Of a stretch of DNA of 64,000 nt, positions 9,140-17,969 are shown one piece after another. The stretch lies in the NCBI RefSeq assembly GCF_003434305.1, contig NZ_QKKX01000015.1, positions 1 to 64,000 on the forward strand, given 5' to 3'. Position 1 is the stretch's first letter; each line of letters begins with the position of its first letter. The notes beneath the pieces are model-generated. The model did no database searches. It had not been told where the DNA came from and worked only from the letters and a program-made list of their open reading frames with translations. This stretch comes from Micromonospora sp. MW-13. GTDB taxonomy: Bacteria; Actinomycetota; Actinomycetes; Mycobacteriales; Micromonosporaceae. The translations under genes and the position numbers were made by a program.

Positions 9140-10675
9140 TCAGGTCGCCCGCAACTCCTCCACCCTCGTGCTGGCGCGCAGAAAGAGCAACCCGACCAGG
9201 ACCGTGAGGGACACCGCAGCCAGCGCGCCGGCCCCGAACAAGGCCAGGTGCTCCAGCGGTACGTCGGGCATGAAGTACCGCTTCGGCGGGGCGATCGTAC
9301 GCAGGTACCGCTCCCGGGTGGCCGGGTCGGCGCAGAGTTCGGCGGTCGCCTCGCAGACCTTGCCGCTGACGACGCCGGTGCGCACCGGGCCCGCGAAGCG
9401 CCGGCCGAGCAGCAGCCCCACGGTCAGGGCGAGCAGCACCGCCGGCACCGCCGGGGCGAGCGCCTGCCAGGTGATCGACCGGCCCAGCACACCCCGGGGG
9501 ACGCCCTGGGCGACCAGCGCCGCGTACGCCCGACGGCGGGCCACGATCCCCTCGACCAGCGCGACCAGCAACCCGCCGGCCGCGATGGTCACGGCAATCG
9601 CGACGGCGAGGTCGACCAGGCTGATGGTCTGAAGGTAGAACGGGTTCGGGGCGTGTAGGTCCCCGATCAGTCGGTACTCGGCCCGCTCGATGTCGTACCT
9701 GGCCTGCGCGTTGGCCCGCATGCCAGCCGCGCCGCCGCCGAGCAGTACGGCGGCCAGCAGCGCGGCGAAGGTACGGCTGCCGGCCCACGGGTCGGCGGTG
9801 AGCCGGCGGGCGGCCAACAGCGCTGCCGGCCCCCGGGCGAGGTGGTGCAACAGCCGGCCGGCGGTGTGCGAGAACCAGGCGGAGGCGAGCACCGACCCGA
9901 CCGTGGCGGCGATCCCGCCAGCGACGAGCAGCATCGGCAGGAGCAGCAGCGGCGGTTCCATGTCCCGGTGGCGGTACCAGGAGTTCACCGGATGGTAGGC
10001 GGCGAACACGGCCAGGCCGACCAGGATGAGCAACGCGAACCAGGGGCGTGGCGCACGGTCCCGGCCGGCTCGGCGGACCACTCCGAACGGCGTGGTGGCG
10101 ACCCGGCGCAGCAGCAGCGCGGTGCCCGCCGCCGCGACGGCGGGCAGGCCGAGCACCACCGCCGCCAGCGCGACCGGCGACGGGAGCACGTCGGTGGGGA
10201 GGGCGAGCTGGCCGTGCGCGTCGGGCCGGTCGAGCAGCCCACGGGCGGACAGGAAGGCCACCAGGCCGGTGACGGTGCCGAACAGGCTGGCCACCCCGGT
10301 CTCCAGCACGGCGAGCCGGGTGACCTGGCCGGGGGTGGCCCCGGCCAGTCGCAGGGCGGCCAGCCGGCGGTCCCTGGCTGGTGCGCCGAGCCGGGCGCAC
10401 TGCCCGGCCAACGCCAGCACCGGGACGGCGAGCAGCAGCAGCGCGAAGGCCGTCCCGCCGCGCAGCCCCGGCTCCCGCAGCAGCGTGTTGGCGTACTGGA
10501 GGGACCAGCGGGCCGGGTTGTCGTCGGTGCGCAGCGGCGTCGGGATGGCCAGCACGGTCAGCGCCGCCAGCCCGGCGAGGGTGGCCAGCGCGGCGCTGAG
10601 CGCGGTCAGCGCCACCCGCACCTTGTCGGTCCGGGTGCCGGCGAGGGCGAGCCGGACCAGGGTGCCGGGCCTCAC
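9140..10675 (-). CDS. ABC transporter permease, FtsX/MacB-like
   Basis: This 511-aa protein has about ten hydrophobic segments arranged in two blocks, with loops containing GATPGQV and QGVPRGVLGRS typical of FtsX-domain permeases. These pair with MacB/LolD-type ATPases and usually act on membrane-associated substrates, peptides or antibiotics by mechanotransmission. The GTG start overlaps the stop of the ATPase gene by 4 nt, so the two are co-translated. With the upstream PadR gene it forms a three-gene operon. The substrate cannot be read from sequence. Confidence 0.87.
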   Translation of the reverse strand: MRPGTLVRLALAGTRTDKVRVALTALSAALATLAGLAALTVLAIPTPLRTDDNPARWSLQYANTLLREPGLRGGTAFALLLLAVPVLALAGQCARLGAPARDRRLAALRLAGATPGQVTRLAVLETGVASLFGTVTGLVAFLSARGLLDRPDAHGQLALPTDVLPSPVALAAVVLGLPAVAAAGTALLLRRVATTPFGVVRRAGRDRAPRPWFALLILVGLAVFAAYHPVNSWYRHRDMEPPLLLLPMLLVAGGIAATVGSVLASAWFSHTAGRLLHHLARGPAALLAARRLTADPWAGSRTFAALLAAVLLGGGAAGMRANAQARYDIERAEYRLIGDLHAPNPFYLQTISLVDLAVAIAVTIAAGGLLVALVEGIVARRRAYAALVAQGVPRGVLGRSITWQALAPAVPAVLLALTVGLLLGRRFAGPVRTGVVSGKVCEATAELCADPATRERYLRTIAPPKRYFMPDVPLEHLALFGAGALAAVSLTVLVGLLFLRASTRVEELRAT

Positions 10676-11442
10676 CGCAGCCCGTCCTGCACCGAGCCGG
10701 CCCCTGCATCGCCGACCAGCAGGCCGAGCCCGCCCGTCGACCGGCCCGGGCCGCCCGACGACGGAACTTCGATCCCCAGACCCGTGCCGTCGACCACCCC
10801 GTCGCGGAGCATCACCTCGCGGTCGGCGTACCCGGCGACGCGTGGCTCGTGGGTGACCAGCACGACCGTGGTGCGCTGCTCCCGGGACAGCCGGACGAGG
10901 TGGCCGAGCACCTGCTCGCCGGCCAGCGTGTCCAGCGCGCCGGTCGGCTCGTCGGCGAAGAGCACCCGGGGCTCGGTGACCAACGCCCGGGCCAGCGCGC
11001 AGCGCTGCTGCTGCCCGCCGGACATCTCGCCGGGCCGGGTGTCGGCCAGGTCCGCCACGCCCAGCCGGTCCAGCCAGGCCAGCGCCGCCGTCCGCCCCGC
11101 TCGCCGCCCCGTGCCGGCGAGGAGGAGCGGGAGTGCGACGTTCTCCGCCGCGGTCAGCTCGGGCACGAGCTGGCCGAACTGGAAGAGCACCCCGAACTCG
11201 GTACGCCGCAGCCTTGACCGGGCCGCCTCGGACCAGGTGTCGATCCGCTCGCCCCGCCAGGTGACCTGGCCTGCGTCCGGACGGAGGATGCCGGCCAGGC
11301 AGTACAGCAGGGTGGACTTGCCGCAGCCGCTCGGGCCGGTGACCGCGACGATCTCCCCCTCGGCGACGTCGAGGGTGATCCCGCGCAGCGCTGGTGTCGG
11401 CCCGTACGCCTTCACCACGCCGCGAGCTTGGAGTTCCGTCAC
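10672..11442 (-). CDS. ABC transporter ATP-binding protein, MacB/LolD type
   Basis: This 256-aa ATPase shows Walker A GPSGCGKST, signature SGGQQQR, Walker B VLFADEP and the switch histidine in VTHEP. The GTG at 11442 overlaps the stop of the PadR gene by 4 nt and follows a GGGAGG. The last 35 residues are a Gly/Pro-rich tail not usual for the family. It energises the permease encoded just downstream. Confidence 0.9.
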   Translation of the reverse strand: MTELQARGVVKAYGPTPALRGITLDVAEGEIVAVTGPSGCGKSTLLYCLAGILRPDAGQVTWRGERIDTWSEAARSRLRRTEFGVLFQFGQLVPELTAAENVALPLLLAGTGRRAGRTAALAWLDRLGVADLADTRPGEMSGGQQQRCALARALVTEPRVLFADEPTGALDTLAGEQVLGHLVRLSREQRTTVVLVTHEPRVAGYADREVMLRDGVVDGTGLGIEVPSSGGPGRSTGGLGLLVGDAGAGSVQDGLR

Positions 11443-11975
11443 GAGTGCACCTCCCGGTGCCAGTCGGCGACCCGCTCCAGGGTGGTGTGCAACCACCTCA
11501 GGTCGGCGTCGAGGTGGGCGATGGCGAAGTCGGCCGCGACGACGTCGTCGAGGGTGGCCGAGGGGTCCGTCTTGACCGCGGTCAGCTCGCGGAGCCGGTC
11601 GGTGTGCGCCCGGCGCTGGGCGACCAGGTATTCCCTCGCCCGCTCGGCGTCGGCGACCAGCAACGCCACCAGCACCTTGGCGAAGAGCGTGCTGGTGACG
11701 TACGGCAGGGGCGGCTCGACCTCCGCGAGCCACAGGTCCAGCGCGTCGCGCCCGGCGCCGGTGAGCGCGTACGTCGTGCGGTCCGGCCCGCCGTCGCGGT
11801 CCTGGCCGGCGGGCGCCACCAGCCCGTCCCGCTGCAACCGGCCGAGCGTCGCGTAGACCTGCCCGAACGCCAGCGGCCGGGCCCGGGGCAGCCGTTGGTC
11901 ATGGGCCCGTTTCAGCTCATAGCCGTGCCTGCTCCCCTGCGCCAGCAGGCCGAGCAACACGTGTGGGGTCGACAC
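11439..11975 (-). CDS. PadR-family transcriptional repressor of the ABC operon
   Basis: This 178-aa protein has the N-terminal winged helix of PadR (LLGLLAQGSRHGYELKR, then GQVYATLGRLQRDGLV) and the C-terminal helical dimerisation region of PadR subfamily 2. PadR proteins typically repress adjacent efflux pumps and are released by ligand binding. The GTG at 11975 lies 7 nt after an AATAGT box and is preferred to the GTG at 11984, which lies inside that box. An inverted repeat over its own promoter indicates autoregulation of this gene and the downstream transporter. Confidence 0.85.
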   Translation of the reverse strand: MSTPHVLLGLLAQGSRHGYELKRAHDQRLPRARPLAFGQVYATLGRLQRDGLVAPAGQDRDGGPDRTTYALTGAGRDALDLWLAEVEPPLPYVTSTLFAKVLVALLVADAERAREYLVAQRRAHTDRLRELTAVKTDPSATLDDVVAADFAIAHLDADLRWLHTTLERVADWHREVHS

Positions 11976-11982
11976 CCCAATC

Positions 11983-12011
11983 ACTATTCACTGGGAGAAT
12001 AGTCGAGTCAA
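11983..12011 (-). promoter_or_regulatory. PadR operon promoter with overlapping operator
   Basis: On the reverse strand TTGACT (12006-12011) and AATAGT (11983-11988) are 17 bp apart, a good -35/-10 pair. The inverted repeat ACTATTC-N7-GAATAGT (11983-12003) covers the spacer and -10, as expected for a repressor site. The box is 7 nt from the proposed GTG, predicting a leaderless mRNA. Confidence 0.65.
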
Positions 12012-12085
12012 CTCGCCACGTCCGGCCACCCTGGCGGTTCGGCCCTCCGGACGGGGCAGCCCGGTGGGCCGCCGGCGCTGCCGGG

Positions 12086-12652
12086 TCAGCTCGCCGACCA
12101 GCCGGGGTGCCGGCCCATCCGGGCCAGGACGAGGTCGAGCGGGGAGGCGTCCGGCGGGGCGGCGACCGGGGCGGCGAAGGCACCCATCTGCTGGCCCGTC
12201 TCTCCCATCCGGTCCATGAAAGCGTGCAGGACGGCAATCGCGTCCGGCGCGGCGTCGAACGGCTGGCCGGTGGCCCGGGCCAGGTCCCAGGCGTGCACGG
12301 TGAGGTCGATCAGCCCCATCTCCCCGACCGTCTCCTGGGGCAGCCCCATCCCGGGCGAAACGCCCTCCAGCGCGGCCGGGTCCGCCCACGCCTCAATCAG
12401 CCGCTCGGTCTCGGCGGCGAACCGGTCCCGCCAGCCGTCGGTCAGGTAGTCGGTCTTGTCCCAGTTCGCCGGCCGCTTGGCGGCCAACTCCTGGAAGTTG
12501 ACCACCACCTGGTACAGGTGGTTCACGAGGTCCCGAGCGGAGTAGTCCGCGCACGGGGTGGGTAGGTCGAGCTGGTCGTCACGGATCGCCCGGACCACCG
12601 CGACGGCGCGCGGCGCGGCTTCCGCCAGGAGTTCACTAGTCTTCGTGGCCAT
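12086..12652 (-). CDS. TIGR03086-family (mycothiol-binding/DinB-like) protein
   Basis: This 188-aa protein starts with a helix followed by LPTPCADYSARDLVNHLY, the signature of the actinobacterial TIGR03086/maleylpyruvate-isomerase-N four-helix bundle. The family is related to mycothiol-dependent metalloenzymes. The metal-ligand histidines expected are His in LVNHL and His in DLTVHAWDLA. The reaction is unknown. A TACGCT box (12659-12664) ends 6 nt before the ATG, supporting a leaderless start. It is divergent from an AraC gene only 31 bp away. Confidence 0.8.
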   Translation of the reverse strand: MATKTSELLAEAAPRAVAVVRAIRDDQLDLPTPCADYSARDLVNHLYQVVVNFQELAAKRPANWDKTDYLTDGWRDRFAAETERLIEAWADPAALEGVSPGMGLPQETVGEMGLIDLTVHAWDLARATGQPFDAAPDAIAVLHAFMDRMGETGQQMGAFAAPVAAPPDASPLDLVLARMGRHPGWSAS

Positions 12653-12683
12653 AAGGGCAGCGTACGAGGGTGGTCTTGAAGAA

Positions 12684-13493
12684 ATGCGACACCAGCCGCG
12701 CGGGGACAGCAGGGGCATCCTCGACCCCCGTCGGCTGCTGCGCGAGGTCCGCTTCCGCCGTCGGCTGCCCGCCGCCGCGCTGCGCCCGTACGTCGAGCTC
12801 TACTGGCTGATCGACTGGGAGCTGGACGAGCCGTTCGAGCAGCGGGTGCTCCCGCACCCGGCGGTCAACGCGGTGTTCCAGCGCGACGGCGACGGTCGGG
12901 AGACCGCCGAGGTGGCCGGCGTCGGGCGGGAGCTGTTCCGGATCACCCTGACCGGCACCGGCGGGGTCAGCGGGGTGCAGTTCCGCCCGGGCGGCTTCCG
13001 GCCGTTCTGGCGGCGGCCGGTCGCCGAGCTGACCGGCGAGCGCCGCCCGCTCGCCGCCGGCCTCGTCGCGGGCCGACGGCTCTGCGCCGGTACGGACGAC
13101 GAGCGGTGCGCCGCCCTGGACGACCTGCTGGCCGCCTGGGACCCGCGCCCCGACCCGTCGACGGCGGAGGCGATGGCGCTGGCCGAGGAGATCCGCGCCG
13201 ACCGGGGCGTGCTGCGGGTCGACGACCTGGCCCGGCGGCACGGGACGACCACCCGGCGGCTGCAACGCCTCTTCCTCGACCAGGTGGGCGTCGGCCCGAA
13301 GTGGGTGATCCGGCGGTACCGGGTCCAGGAGGCGATCGAGCAGGCCGCCGGTGGGCCGGTGGACTGGGCGGCCCTCGCCGCCGACCTCGGCTACGCCGAC
13401 CAGGCCCACCTGGTCCGCGAGTTCACCGCCGCCACCGGGATCTCCCCGACCGCGTACGCCCGGTCGCTCAGCCGGCCGGCCGCAGGCCGGTGA
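12684..13493 (+). CDS. AraC-family transcriptional regulator
   Basis: This 269-aa protein has an N-terminal domain of the DUF6597 type (LRPYVELYWLIDWELD, SGVQFRPGGF) and a C-terminal AraC helix-turn-helix (TTRRLQRLFLDQVGVGPKWVIRRYR, then AALAADLGYADQAHLVREF). It begins 31 bp from the divergent TIGR03086 gene, so the two promoters overlap and it probably controls that neighbour. Its end overlaps the convergent DUF397 gene by 26 bp. The ATG at 12684 has no strong Shine-Dalgarno sequence, so the start is moderately certain. Confidence 0.85.
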   Translation: MRHQPRGDSRGILDPRRLLREVRFRRRLPAAALRPYVELYWLIDWELDEPFEQRVLPHPAVNAVFQRDGDGRETAEVAGVGRELFRITLTGTGGVSGVQFRPGGFRPFWRRPVAELTGERRPLAAGLVAGRRLCAGTDDERCAALDDLLAAWDPRPDPSTAEAMALAEEIRADRGVLRVDDLARRHGTTTRRLQRLFLDQVGVGPKWVIRRYRVQEAIEQAAGGPVDWAALAADLGYADQAHLVREFTAATGISPTAYARSLSRPAAGR

Positions 13494-13659
13494 GGAAGGC
13501 CCGCCAGGCGGCCGGGGAACAGGCCAGCACCGGCCCGGAGCGGTCCTTCGAGTCGCGTACGGCCACCACGCCGGGCAGGTTGACGGCCACCTCGACGCAG
13601 TTGCCGCCGGTGCCGTTGCTGCGGCTGCTGGTGCGCCACCGGGCAGTGCTCAGGTCCAT
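13468..13659 (-). CDS. DUF397 small protein
   Basis: This 63-aa protein contains the DUF397 core WRTSSRSNGTGGNCVEVA, then VAVRDSKD and a terminal AWRAFLTGL. In actinomycetes DUF397 proteins are encoded directly downstream of XRE regulators with a DUF5753 domain; some pairs affect development and antibiotic production (BldB/WhiJ-like systems). The ATG overlaps the end of the XRE gene by 10 bp, so the two are translationally coupled. Confidence 0.87.
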   Translation of the reverse strand: MDLSTARWRTSSRSNGTGGNCVEVAVNLPGVVAVRDSKDRSGPVLACSPAAWRAFLTGLRPAG

Positions 13660-14444
13660 GGTTCCGCCTCCGTCGTCTCCGCGATCAGCTCGACCGACCG
13701 CTGGTGGGGCAGGGCCTCGCCCCGGATCGACTCCCAGACGTCGACCATCCGGCGCACGTCCTCCGGGCGGTCTGTGACCTGGCTGCCGAGCTGAGTCTCC
13801 ACATAGACCATATCCTCGCCCACCGGCGGCGTGGCGATGACGAACGGGCCCTCCAGCCCGGCGTAGGCCCCCACGGCGAGCGGCACCACGTGGATCCGCA
13901 CCCGGGGCAGCCCCTCGCCGACCTTGACCAGGTGGCGCAACTGCTCCCGCAGCACCTCCGGGCCGCCGACCGGGCGGCGCAGCACCGACTCGTCGACCAC
14001 CACGGTCAGCGTCGGCGGCCGGTCCCGGGTCAGGATCTCCTGCCGGTCCAGCCGGGTGGCGACCTGCCGCTCGACCTCCTGCGCCGAGAGCAGTCCGCTT
14101 CCTGAGAGGACCGCGCGGGCGTACCGCTCGGTCTGGAGCAGGCCGGGGACGTAGAGCGGCTCGTACCCGCGCAGCGCCGTCGCCTCCTGCTCGATCCCCG
14201 CCCACTCGCGGAAGTACGGCACCACCGTCTCCCGGCTGATCCGGCGCTGGATGCGGGCGAACCGGCCGCCCGCGCCGAACACCGCGTCGCAGCGTCGGGC
14301 CAGGTCCCCGCTCGGCCGCCGGTCGCCGGTCTCGATTTTGGCGATCAGGGCGGCCGAGTAGCTGACCGCCTCGGCCAGGGCCGCCTGGGACAGCCCGGCG
14401 GCCGACCGGGCCAGCCGCAACTCCTCGGCGAAGTGGTCGAGCAT
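13650..14444 (-). CDS. XRE-family regulator with DUF5753 domain
   Basis: This 264-aa protein has an N-terminal helix-turn-helix (LRLARSAAGLSQAALAEA) and a long C-terminal DUF5753 domain with the typical YEPLYVPGLLQTERYARAV segment. This is the WhiJ-like architecture that pairs with DUF397 proteins. ATG 14444 has GGAGAG upstream; GTG 14459, with GGAGG 6 nt upstream, is an alternative adding five residues. A divergent small Cys-rich protein gene follows at 14690, a frequent arrangement for this module. Confidence 0.87.
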   Translation of the reverse strand: MLDHFAEELRLARSAAGLSQAALAEAVSYSAALIAKIETGDRRPSGDLARRCDAVFGAGGRFARIQRRISRETVVPYFREWAGIEQEATALRGYEPLYVPGLLQTERYARAVLSGSGLLSAQEVERQVATRLDRQEILTRDRPPTLTVVVDESVLRRPVGGPEVLREQLRHLVKVGEGLPRVRIHVVPLAVGAYAGLEGPFVIATPPVGEDMVYVETQLGSQVTDRPEDVRRMVDVWESIRGEALPHQRSVELIAETTEAEPWT

Positions 14445-14689
14445 CGGCGATCTCTCCACGGACAGCCTCCGTACACCCTCGGGACCTGCGGGACCACGGC
14501 CGCGACGCCCGGCTGGTCCGGGCGGCGAGCCTTCTCACGGTAACCGTCCGATCACCAGACTGTGAACCCAGCGGGACCGCCCGGCCGTCTCCCCCCGAGA
14601 TCCCCGACCCGGGCGGAACCGCGCGGGGGCGGGCCGGGCACGGCGGCCCGCCCCCGCACCACCCGAGGCGCAACGGAGAGGCAGGCCCC

Positions 14690-15001
14690 ATGCCGGAGAA
14701 CCACCCGCCGGATCCGCCCCGGGCCGCGGCGCTGCCGGCCCGGCGGCCGGTGGTCCGGGAACACCTCCCGGTCAGGCCGATCTGGCTCTGCCGGGTCTGC
14801 GCGGGCCCGTGGCCCTGCTCGCCGGCCCGGCTTCGGCTGCGTCACGAGTACGCCGACTCCCCCGTCACGCTCGCCGTGTACCTCGCCGGCCTGATGCTGG
14901 AGGCGGGCGACCAGCTCACCCGGCTGCATCCGTACACCGCGCCGCCGGCCGGGGTTCTGTACCGCCGCTTCCTCGGCTGGCTGCGCGAGAGCGGGAGTTG
15001 A
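14690..15001 (+). CDS. Small Cys-rich protein beside the XRE/DUF397 pair
   Basis: This 103-aa protein has a proline/arginine-rich N-terminus, then WLCRVCAGPWPC, three cysteines that could bind zinc, and a helical C-terminal part ending in RFLGWLRE. Homologues are commonly found next to XRE/DUF397 genes in Micromonosporaceae and are sometimes labelled flavin reductase without clear basis. The function is unknown. A GAGAGGC lies about 8 nt before the ATG. Confidence 0.65.
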   Translation: MPENHPPDPPRAAALPARRPVVREHLPVRPIWLCRVCAGPWPCSPARLRLRHEYADSPVTLAVYLAGLMLEAGDQLTRLHPYTAPPAGVLYRRFLGWLRESGS

Positions 15002-15063
15002 AGGGGGCCTGCTATGCCGGAGGCGCCGACGGTGCCGGGGGCGTCAACAAGATGCCTCTCCGT

Positions 15064-16611
15064 TCACCTTCGGCGGCGGAGGGCCACCACCGCGACGTCG
15101 TCGTTGATCTCGGTGGGGGCCAGCTCCACCAGCAGCCGCTGGCAGAACGCGTCCAGGTCGGCGTCCACCACGTCGGCGCAGCGGGCCAGGGCGGCCAGCC
15201 CCTCGTCGATCGTGGTGTCCCGCCGCTCGATCAGCCCGTCGGTGTAGAGCACCAGCGTCGCCCCGGCCGGCAGCACGAACTCCAGGTCGGCGGGGCGATC
15301 CGCGCGGACGCCGAGCAGCGGGGCCGAGTGCTGGACGTACTCCACCGTGCCGTCCAGGCTGATCAGCGCCGGCAGGTGGCCGGCGCTGGCCAGCCGGACG
15401 TGACCGGAGTTCGGCTCCAGCAGCAGCAGGCAGATGGTGGCCAGTTCGTTGGGCAGCAGCGTCCGCATCAGCTCGTTGACCCGGTGCAGGATCGCGCCCG
15501 GATGGTGCCCCTCGACGGCGTACGCGCGCACCGCGTGCCGCAGCTCCGCCATCACCGTGGCGGCGTGCAGGGAGTGCCCGGCGACGTCGCCGATCGCCAT
15601 CAGCAGGTGGCCGTCCAGCATCACCAGCTCGTAGAAGTCGCCGCCCACCTCGGTCTGCGCGCTGGCCGGCTCGTACCGCACGGCGAGGTCGAGCCCGGCG
15701 ATCTCCGGGATCCGGCGGGGCAGCAGGCTGCGTTGCAGGGTGACCGCGATGCGGTGCTCCTCGTCGAAGGAGCGCTGCGCCTCCACCGCCGCCGCCACGG
15801 CCTGGGCGACCTGCACCAGCACCGGCGACCCGGGGGTCTGGGTGCCCGTCGGCACCACCACGTAGAGCGGTGCCCGGTCCCCGCGCAGCTTCGCCGCGGC
15901 CACGGTCACCCGGTCGCCGGCCGGCCAGTCGACCAGTCCCCAGTTGCCGGGGTCGTCGATCCGCACGGTGGAGCCGGTCGGCACCCCCGTGTCGTCGACG
16001 ACCCACGGCACGATCCGGGGCTCGCCCCCCGGACCGGCGCAGACCCCGGCGAGGCAGTCGCCGTCGAAGGTCTCCGCCACCACCACCGCCGGGCCCTTGA
16101 AGATCCGGGCGGCACCGGCCGCCGCCGCCTCCAGCAGCCGGGCGAAGTTCGGCGCGGCGTGCACCGCCACGGTCGTCTCGGCCAGCCCGGTGAGCCGCTC
16201 GGCGAGCAGTTCGGCGCGCTGCCGGGCCCGGTAGTAGCGCAGCACCGCGTGGGCGGTGGCGACCAGTTCCTCCGGCTCTATCGGCTCGGCCAGGTAGGCG
16301 TCCGCGCCCCGGGTCAGGCCCTGGGCCCGATCCGCCACGTCGATGGCGTGCGCCGACACGTGGATCACCGGTATCGCCGGCTGGGCCTTCTTGATCCGTT
16401 CGCAGACGTCGAAGCCCGTCAGGTCGGGCAGCCGGACGTCGAGTACGACCAGGTCGATCGGGTCCACCCCGATCCGGGCCAGCGCCTCTCCGCCGGTCTC
16501 CGCCTCCAGCGTCGCGAAGCCGGCTCGGCTGAGCCAACTCACCAGCAGGTACCGCTTCGTACGGCTGTCGTCGACCACCAGCACGGTCACCGGGCCGCCC
16601 TCCACGGTCAT
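15064..16611 (-). CDS. Response-regulator receiver plus SpoIIE (PP2C) phosphatase
   Basis: This 515-aa protein has an N-terminal receiver domain (VLVVDDSRTKRYLL; phospho-acceptor Asp in VVLDVRLPD; Lys replaced by Glu in YLAEPIEPEE), a middle region of about 190 residues and a C-terminal SpoIIE phosphatase (VGGDFYELV, GDVAGHS, LYTDGLIER, NDDVAVVAL). The signalling line would be phosphotransfer from a kinase, then dephosphorylation of an STAS protein. The ATG overlaps the kinase stop by 4 nt, making this the last gene of the stressosome operon. The Lys-to-Glu change at the usual conserved receiver lysine may alter its switching (inference). Confidence 0.88.
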   Translation of the reverse strand: MTVEGGPVTVLVVDDSRTKRYLLVSWLSRAGFATLEAETGGEALARIGVDPIDLVVLDVRLPDLTGFDVCERIKKAQPAIPVIHVSAHAIDVADRAQGLTRGADAYLAEPIEPEELVATAHAVLRYYRARQRAELLAERLTGLAETTVAVHAAPNFARLLEAAAAGAARIFKGPAVVVAETFDGDCLAGVCAGPGGEPRIVPWVVDDTGVPTGSTVRIDDPGNWGLVDWPAGDRVTVAAAKLRGDRAPLYVVVPTGTQTPGSPVLVQVAQAVAAAVEAQRSFDEEHRIAVTLQRSLLPRRIPEIAGLDLAVRYEPASAQTEVGGDFYELVMLDGHLLMAIGDVAGHSLHAATVMAELRHAVRAYAVEGHHPGAILHRVNELMRTLLPNELATICLLLLEPNSGHVRLASAGHLPALISLDGTVEYVQHSAPLLGVRADRPADLEFVLPAGATLVLYTDGLIERRDTTIDEGLAALARCADVVDADLDAFCQRLLVELAPTEINDDVAVVALRRRR

Positions 16612-17969
16612 TCCCCGCCGATCGGCAGGGTGACGGTGAACGTGCTGCCCCGGCCCGGCTCGCTGGTCAGCTCCAGGGTGCCCCCGAGCAGGCGCACCAC
16701 CCGGCGCGCGTACGGCAGGCCGAGGCCGGTGCCGCCGATTCGGGTGCTCCCCGGCACCTGGTAGAACTCCTCGAAGATCCGCTCGTGCAGCTCCGGGGCG
16801 ATGCCGGCGCCGGTGTCGGTGACCGACAGATGCCACCGCTCGTCGCGGACCTCCGCCCGCATCCGGACCTCGCCCCGCTCGGTGAACTTGAGCCCGTTGT
16901 GCAGCAGGTTGCGCAGCACCTGGGCGAGCAGCACCTCGTCGGAGCGGACCGTCCCCGGCGGGGGCGGGTCCTCCACCACCAGCTCGACCTTTGGCCTGGT
17001 GGACAGCGCGCGCAGGGTGCCGCGCAACTGGCCGAAGACCGCCCGCAGGTCCACCTCGGCCCAGTTCGGCTCCAGCCGCCCGGACTCCGCCTTGGCCAGG
17101 TCGAGCAGCTCGTTGACCAGGCTGAGCAGGTCGGTGGCCGAGGACCGGATCAGCCCGACCTGCTGGGCCTGCTCCTCGGTCAGCGGGTCGGACGCGGAGT
17201 CGGCCAGCAGCCGGCTCAGCCCGATGATCGCGGTCACCGGGGCGCGCAGCTCGTGGCTGACGTTGGCCAGGAACCGGCTCTTGGACTCGCTGGCCGTACG
17301 GAGTTGGGCGGACTTCTCGTCCAGCTCGGCGTAGAGCGCGACCACCCCCCGATTGGTCTCCTCCAGCTCCTCGGTGAGCTGGTTGTACAGGGCCATCACA
17401 CCCCGGTTGGTCTCCTGGAGCTCCTCGTTGAGCACGGCCAGCTCGTCGCGCTGGCTACGCACCTCGTCCAGGGCGGCGATGAGCTGCTCGTTCTGCGACG
17501 CGAGCTCGTCCAGGGCGCTGCCGGGAGCGCTGCTGGCGAGCTCGGCTCGCAGCTCGGCAAGTCGCTCCGGGGTCAGCGCCTGTGCGGTCGCCGGGACACG
17601 TCGGGACATCCTCACGACCGTATCGCCCTCCCGGTCCACCACGCCCAACATGTCCACCAGTCGCGCCACCGCGCCGGAGTGCGGCTCGTACCGGCCGTCG
17701 GGGAGCGGGCTCACCGGGGCCAGGTCCACCCGCACCTGCGGGGGGCCCTGCGCGTCGAGGTCGACGGCGAAGATGACGTCCGCACCGCCGACGGCGTGCA
17801 GCAGGTCCCGGGCCACCTCGCTGAGGGCCGTGGCGAGCCGGACCTGGTCCTGGTGTTCCAGGCCGACCGCCATGGCCACCTCCCGGCCCCGCTGCCGGAC
17901 CACGAAGATGTCGTGCTCGACCCGCAGCGCCATCTGGAGCAGCGGCGGGCCGGCCGCCGGCCCGGTCAC
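16608..17969 (-). CDS. Stressosome-linked sensor histidine kinase
   Basis: This 453-aa kinase starts at a GTG overlapping the upstream stop by 4 nt. Residues about 1-140 resemble an incomplete RsbT-like HATPase. A coiled coil follows, with two copies of an ETNRGV(M/V)ALY motif. The kinase core has the H-box SHELRAP, the N-box NLLHNGLKF, and G-boxes DTGAGIAP and GTGLGL. No transmembrane segment is present, so input probably comes from the stressosome proteins encoded upstream. The receiver-phosphatase encoded next is the obvious phosphotransfer partner. Confidence 0.88.
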   Translation of the reverse strand: MTGPAAGPPLLQMALRVEHDIFVVRQRGREVAMAVGLEHQDQVRLATALSEVARDLLHAVGGADVIFAVDLDAQGPPQVRVDLAPVSPLPDGRYEPHSGAVARLVDMLGVVDREGDTVVRMSRRVPATAQALTPERLAELRAELASSAPGSALDELASQNEQLIAALDEVRSQRDELAVLNEELQETNRGVMALYNQLTEELEETNRGVVALYAELDEKSAQLRTASESKSRFLANVSHELRAPVTAIIGLSRLLADSASDPLTEEQAQQVGLIRSSATDLLSLVNELLDLAKAESGRLEPNWAEVDLRAVFGQLRGTLRALSTRPKVELVVEDPPPPGTVRSDEVLLAQVLRNLLHNGLKFTERGEVRMRAEVRDERWHLSVTDTGAGIAPELHERIFEEFYQVPGSTRIGGTGLGLPYARRVVRLLGGTLELTSEPGRGSTFTVTLPIGGE

